NCBI GenBank assembly: GCA_018296165.2
Contig: JACKQL020000095.1
Span: 62,001 to 126,000 of the forward strand
Reading direction: 5' to 3'
Source: Termitomyces sp. T153
Taxonomy: Eukaryota > Basidiomycota > Agaricomycetes > Agaricales > Lyophyllaceae
DNA: 64,000 bases
Shown here one piece after another: positions 59,582-64,000 of the stretch (position 1 is the first letter of the stretch; every line of letters starts with the position of its first letter). The position numbers and the translations under genes were made by a program. The notes beneath the pieces are model-generated. The model saw only the letters and a program-made list of their open reading frames with translations, ran no database searches and was not told the origin of the DNA.

Positions 59582-60720
59582 ATGACCCAGCCAACCCCTC
59601 TAGCACCTCCCCCTGATGCTTCAAGCCCCCAGGATAATGCCTGGAGTCATTTGCTGTCCCTGGAGACACAGGTTCAACTTACCCAAGCCTCCCTTACTTC
59701 CCACATGGCTGAACTCACTGGACTCCGTCAAACTACTGAAGCAGTGTCCCTTTCTCTCCAAGCCCTTCTAGAATGTCTCCCCCTTGCTCCTACCACACCT
59801 ACAACACCCCCAGCAGGTGCAGAACAGTTTGTGTCTGCACCTAGCTCAGGCTTTTTGGCTCCAGCTGCTGCAGAACAGTTTGTGTCTGCATCAGGCTTAG
59901 GCCTTCCAGCTCCTCATTCCAAACTCCCTTGTCCTGCACTCCCTGATGTATATGATGGAGATCATAAGGCTGGAGAGGAGTTTGAGACCGAGTTCCAAGC
60001 AGCGTTCTTCCCCCTTGACCCCACCAAAACTGCAGCTCTTTCCCTTTGAGACCAAACTCAGTATGGTCAAGGAAAGTGGTCACTTGATGAGTACATTGAC
60101 TCTTTTTGTGCCTTAGTTGAACAGGCTGGATATCTGGACAGTCTACAACTCTGCCTAACCTTCTGTGATGGACTCCACCCCTCTCTCAGGGATCATGTTG
60201 ACAGCATGGCAGAGGGGCACCCAGATGATCAGCATGTCAATACCTGGTACAAAGTGGCATGTGAGCAGTGGCAGCTCATGGAACTGCAACATGAGTTGCA
60301 GTGGATGCAACTCTCAACCTTCCCTTTCTCTTGTGGAGGTTTCACCTCCCAAGCTCCCTCTTCCACACCTGCATTAGCATCCCCACAAGCAGGTGCAGCT
60401 CCTCTCTTCATGCCTCATGCTGCTCCCCTGCGCTCCCTATCCCAAGGAGTCCCAATGGATGTTGATGCTTCCTGACAGCAGTCCTCTACTCCTTTGCTGT
60501 GTTGATGCTATAGGAAGGCAGGTCATTTTGCCTGCTACTGTCCTCAAGAGCTAGAAGTCCACTACTTGTCAATGTTGGAGCAAAAAGAGCTGCTCATCCA
60601 ACTCCTTGCAGCCTGGGATGCCACAGGAGCCCCCTCTCTGGATGCACCTATAGCTGTCCATTCTGATGAAGTGGCCAACATATTGAAGGAGGTTCCTACA
60701 GAGTCTGAGGATTTTTGAAA
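59582..60720 (+). pseudogene. Gypsy element C gag
   Basis: MTQPTPLAPPPDASSPQDNA opens the gag at 59582. Capsid text with WYKVACEQWQLMEL lies at about 60240, a Pro/Ala-rich stretch follows, and a zinc-knuckle-like CYRKAGHFACYCP lies at about 60507-60550. The frame is broken near 60048 and 60475. It matches relic A at 1.5-3.3 kb. Confidence 0.75.
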
Positions 60721-61025
60721 GGGCAATGGATGACCAGTATGCCCCCATTGCCCAATACCAATTGGTTCACCCCCCTGTCCATAGAATCAAATATATCTGT
60801 TGCCATTGTTGATACTATGCCTGAAATGATAAGCCCCTCCTCAGACATACAAACTACCTCTCCAGCTAAAATCTCAGCTGGAAACACACCCCCTAGCCAT
60901 GCCTTTGGATCCCTGCATGGGAACACCACCTCCCCCATCATTATGTAATTGCTTCCACCCCTTCTACCAACTCCCTGAGGCTACAGGTGGAAATTGAGGC
61001 AACAGACACCCAGCAGATCTGAAGT

Positions 61026-61661
61026 GTGGTTTCCCTCCTTGACAGTGGTGCAACAGGCCTCTTCCTTGACACTGACTATGTGCAACAACACCACCTGACC
61101 ACTCGCTCCCTTTCCCATCCTATCCCTGTATATAATGTTGATGGCATGCTCAATGAAGCTGGCTCTATTCCCTCCATGGTGGACCTGGTCCTCCACTACC
61201 AAGACCACTCAGAGCAAGCTGCTTTTGCCATCACTAGTTTAGGAAAGCAAGACATGATCTTGGGGTTCACCTGGCTATGTGAACACAACCCAGAGATTGA
61301 CTGGACTAAGGGTGAGGTGAAGATGAGTCATTGTCCACGTCACTGCATTACTTGTGCAGAAGAAGCCCATAAGGGGCAGAGAGCTAAGGTTTGTGAGTGT
61401 GCTGCTGTGCATGCCTGTTGTGCTGGGCATCTCCCTTATGCTGATCTTGACCTCCTGAGTCCCCCCCCTCTGGCATTCCCTCATAGAGAGGCCCTCTACA
61501 AAGATGTCCAGGGTGTTGGGTGTGAATCTCCAGAGGAAGAAGAAGGTGAAGGAGAATGGACCCATACTCCAGATGCAGAGTCCCCAGATGAGACCATAGA
61601 GGTGGGTGATCAGATCTATGCTACAACCCTCTGCCACCCTCCTACAGTGGCAGAGATTTGA
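61026..61661 (+). pseudogene. Gypsy element C protease
   Basis: The retropepsin motif LLDSGATGLFLDTDY is followed by VDLVLHYQDHSEQAAFAITS and DMILGFTWLCEHNPEIDW, and the 211-codon frame is open. It lies in normal gag-protease order. The frame then closes at a TGA before RT, and the original pol would have continued. Confidence 0.8.
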
Positions 61662-64000
61662 GCCAGTCAGACTACTTCTCAGTGTCTGGCTGAGGCATTT
61701 GCAGCAAACTCACAGCCCAAGCCTTTCTGTAGCACTGTTTCCAATCACCTCCATGACTTTGAGGATGTATTTCTCAAGGCCTCCTTTGATTCACTTCCAG
61801 AGCACAAGCAGTGGGATCATGCAATTGAGCTGATACCAGATGCAGAGCCCTCCAGCTGCAAGATCTATCCACTCATGCCCCATGAGCAGGATGAGCTGGA
61901 TGCTTTCCTGCAAGAGAATCTTAGCTCAGGATGAATACAACTCTCCAAGTCTCAAATGGCCTCCCCAGTTTTCTTTATTAAGAAGAAGGACAGGTCTCTT
62001 TGTCTGGTTCAGGATTATTGTGCCCTGAATGTGATAACAGTGAAGAACTGCTATCCTTTGCCACTCATCTCAGAACTTGTCAACAACCTTTGAGGTGCAC
62101 ACTACTTCATGAAGTTGGATGTCTGCTGGGGCTACAACAATATATGCATTGAAGAAGGGGATGAATGGAAGGCAGCATTCCAAACTAATTGTGTACTCTT
62201 TGAACCTCTGGGGTCACGTGCATTGTGTTGGAATGCCTCCACCAACACCAGCTCTATTTAAAGCCTGAGAAGTGTGAATTTGAACAGACTAAAGTGGAGT
62301 ACCTGGGTTTGATCATTTTGCATGGAATGGCCAAGATGGGCCCCATTAAAGTGGCAGGTGTAGCAGAGTGGCCTGAGCCAAGGAACAAGAAGGAAGTTCA
62401 GGCCTTTCTTGGGTTTGTCAATTTCCATTGGAGGTTCATACAGGATTTCTCCCACCATGCATGTCCCCTCTTCAACCTTACAGTTAAGGATACTCCATGG
62501 TGGTGGGAGCCCCCACAGCAAGCTGCCTTTGACACCCTCAAGCAAGCTGTGACCTCAAAGCAAGTCCTCCTGTTTCCCAATGATGACTCTCCATTCTGTG
62601 TAGAAGCAGATAGCTCAGACTTTGCTACAGGGGCAGTCCTCTCCCAGCAGTCAAAAGAGGATGGAAAATGGCATCCAGTAGCTTTCTACTCCAAAAGCCT
62701 TAATGTGGTGGAATGAAACTATGAGATCCATGACAAGGAGATGCTGGCAATTATTTGGTCCTTTGAAGAATGGCAACATTTCCTCAAGGGTGCATGGCAT
62801 AAGTTTGAAGTCTGGACAGACCACAAGAACCTGGAGTACTTTTGTTCTGCTAAGAAACTCAATCAATGTCAAGCTTGGTGGTCTCTGTATCTGGCCAACT
62901 TTGACTTCTCATTGCACTACAAACCAGGATGGAGCATGGGCAAACCAGACACACTGTCCAGGTGGGCTGACCATGGCACAGGAGCAGGAGATAATGACAA
63001 CATTGTCCTCCTCAAGCCAGAGCTCTTTGCCATCTGTGTGCTAGAAGGGATTGTGGTCCAAGGGAATGAGGCAAACATCCTTAGAGACATCCAAAGAGGG
63101 AACCAGGAGTGTGCACAGAAGGATGCAGTTGCCCAGGCTGCACAGGCCCTACAAGCTCAATGGGCAAGTGGAGTCAAGTCAGTGCATGCAGATGAGTGGG
63201 GTCTTCAGGATGGGCTTTTGACCTTCAGAGGACACATTTATGTGCCTAACATTCCAGAACTTTGCTGGCACATTGTAAAACAACATCATGACTCTCAGGT
63301 GGCTGAACATCCTGGAAGGTGGAAGATGCTGGAGGCAGTATCCCAGAACTATTGGTGGCCACAGATCTCCTGATATGTAGGCACCTACACTAGCACCTGT
63401 GACCTCTGTCTCCACACCAAGCCTTGCTGCCAAGCACCCATGGGCTAGCTCCACCCACTCCCTATTCCAGCTGCTTGCTGAAGTGTTGCATCAGTGGATT
63501 TCATTGTGGAACTCCCAGATGCTCATGGGTACAATGCTGTGATGGTAGTGGTGGACCTCTATGGCAAATGGGCTCACTTCATACCTACCCACACCACATG
63601 CTCTGCCTTGGGAGTGGCCAGCCTGTATTGGAAGAATGTCTGGAAACTCCATGGTCTGTCAGATGGGTATGTCTCAGAGCCCCCAGTTTGTGGCAGAATT
63701 CACTTGAGAACTGTATCACCTGCTAGGCATGAAGCTCCATACCACCACAGCCTATCACCCTCAGTCCAATGGGCAGACAGAACATGTTAACCAGGAACTG
63801 GAACAGTATCTCTTCCTGTTTTGTAATGAGAGGCAGGATGACTGGAATGAGCTGCTGCCAGATGCAGAATTCCAATACAACAACCATGTTCACTCTTTCA
63901 CACAGATGACTCCATTCTTCCTGGACACTGGCAGGCACCCTTGCATGGGATTTGAACCTTGGGCACACCCCTCAGAGAATGACTCTGTCAACAAGTTTGT
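61662..64000 (+). pseudogene. Gypsy element C RT-RNase H-integrase, cut by the window end
   Basis: RT starts at about 61960 ([20 protein letters not shown]) and runs to [11 protein letters not shown] and FEPL at about 62210. The text then jumps to [20 protein letters not shown], so about 45-50 codons including the YxDD catalytic box are deleted. The RT connection and RNase H follow (FLGFVNFHWRFIQDF, VEADSSDFATGAVLSQ, FEVWTDHKNLEYF). The integrase has HHDSQVAEHPGRWKMLEAV, CDLCLHTK and VDFIVELPDAHGYNAVMVVV, and continues off the window. Several stops confirm inactivity. Confidence 0.82.

Overview
The window looks like a TE-rich chromosome segment from a mushroom-forming basidiomycete (Agaricomycetes). 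The reasons are the very short introns (about 36-57 nt, GT-AG with some GC-AG), the gene families present (basidiomycete A-T-R adenylate-forming reductase, DUF6534 membrane protein, GMC oxidoreductase, microsomal-type P450, TRI5-type terpene synthase), Ty3/gypsy and RNase H-bearing LINE elements, and degenerate copies of repeated coiled-coil and hypothetical families that I remember from agaric genomes. The species cannot be fixed from the sequence alone.

The base composition splits sharply into two kinds of DNA. Positions 1-8.5 kb, about 14-45.5 kb and about 58-64 kb are almost free of CpG (none in bases 1-600). Positions about 8.7-13.9 kb and 45.6-57.9 kb have normal CpG (about 21 in bases 8761-9360) and carry the genes that look intact. 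The CpG-poor DNA is decayed transposons and multigene-family pseudogenes, as expected from long cytosine methylation and deamination. Three inserts inside or beside it (solo LTR 16427-17547, SINE-like element 18322-19142, intron 1 of the DUF6534 gene) keep CpG, so they are younger or were protected.

Layout. 1-3.3 kb: minus-strand gypsy relic with a solo LTR inserted. 3.4-3.9 kb: tandem tRNA-like repeats. 3.9-8.7 kb: decayed DNA. 8.76-12.66 kb (minus): NRPS-like A-T-R reductase. 13.5-13.95 kb (plus): aldehyde dehydrogenase relic cut off by TE DNA. 14-35.2 kb: nested repeats, including a multi-exon coiled-coil pseudogene with tandemly repeated exons, a second family pseudogene, dyad-symmetric repeat clusters, a fold-back element, a short non-autonomous LTR element with matching 5-bp target duplications, and two inverted copies of one repeat 20 kb apart. 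35.2-42.1 kb: minus-strand gypsy with its 5' LTR. 42.1-45.6 kb: LINE. 46.2-47.8 kb: DUF6534 membrane protein. 49.2-51.7 kb: GMC oxidoreductase. 53.6-55.4 kb: cytochrome P450. 56.25-57.47 kb (minus): TRI5-type terpene synthase. 58.4-59.0 kb: family pseudogene. 59.6-64 kb: plus-strand gypsy running off the window.

Read together, the CpG-normal genes look like one secondary-metabolism neighbourhood (terpene synthase, P450, GMC oxidoreductase, membrane protein, carboxylic-acid reductase, aldehyde dehydrogenase) split by about 32 kb of transposon DNA, with the dehydrogenase lost at the break. Other notable points are tiny exons (2, 13 and 14 nt) inferred in three of these genes, an intron largely identical to part of the neighbouring LINE, and minisatellites with a related core just downstream of two of the genes.
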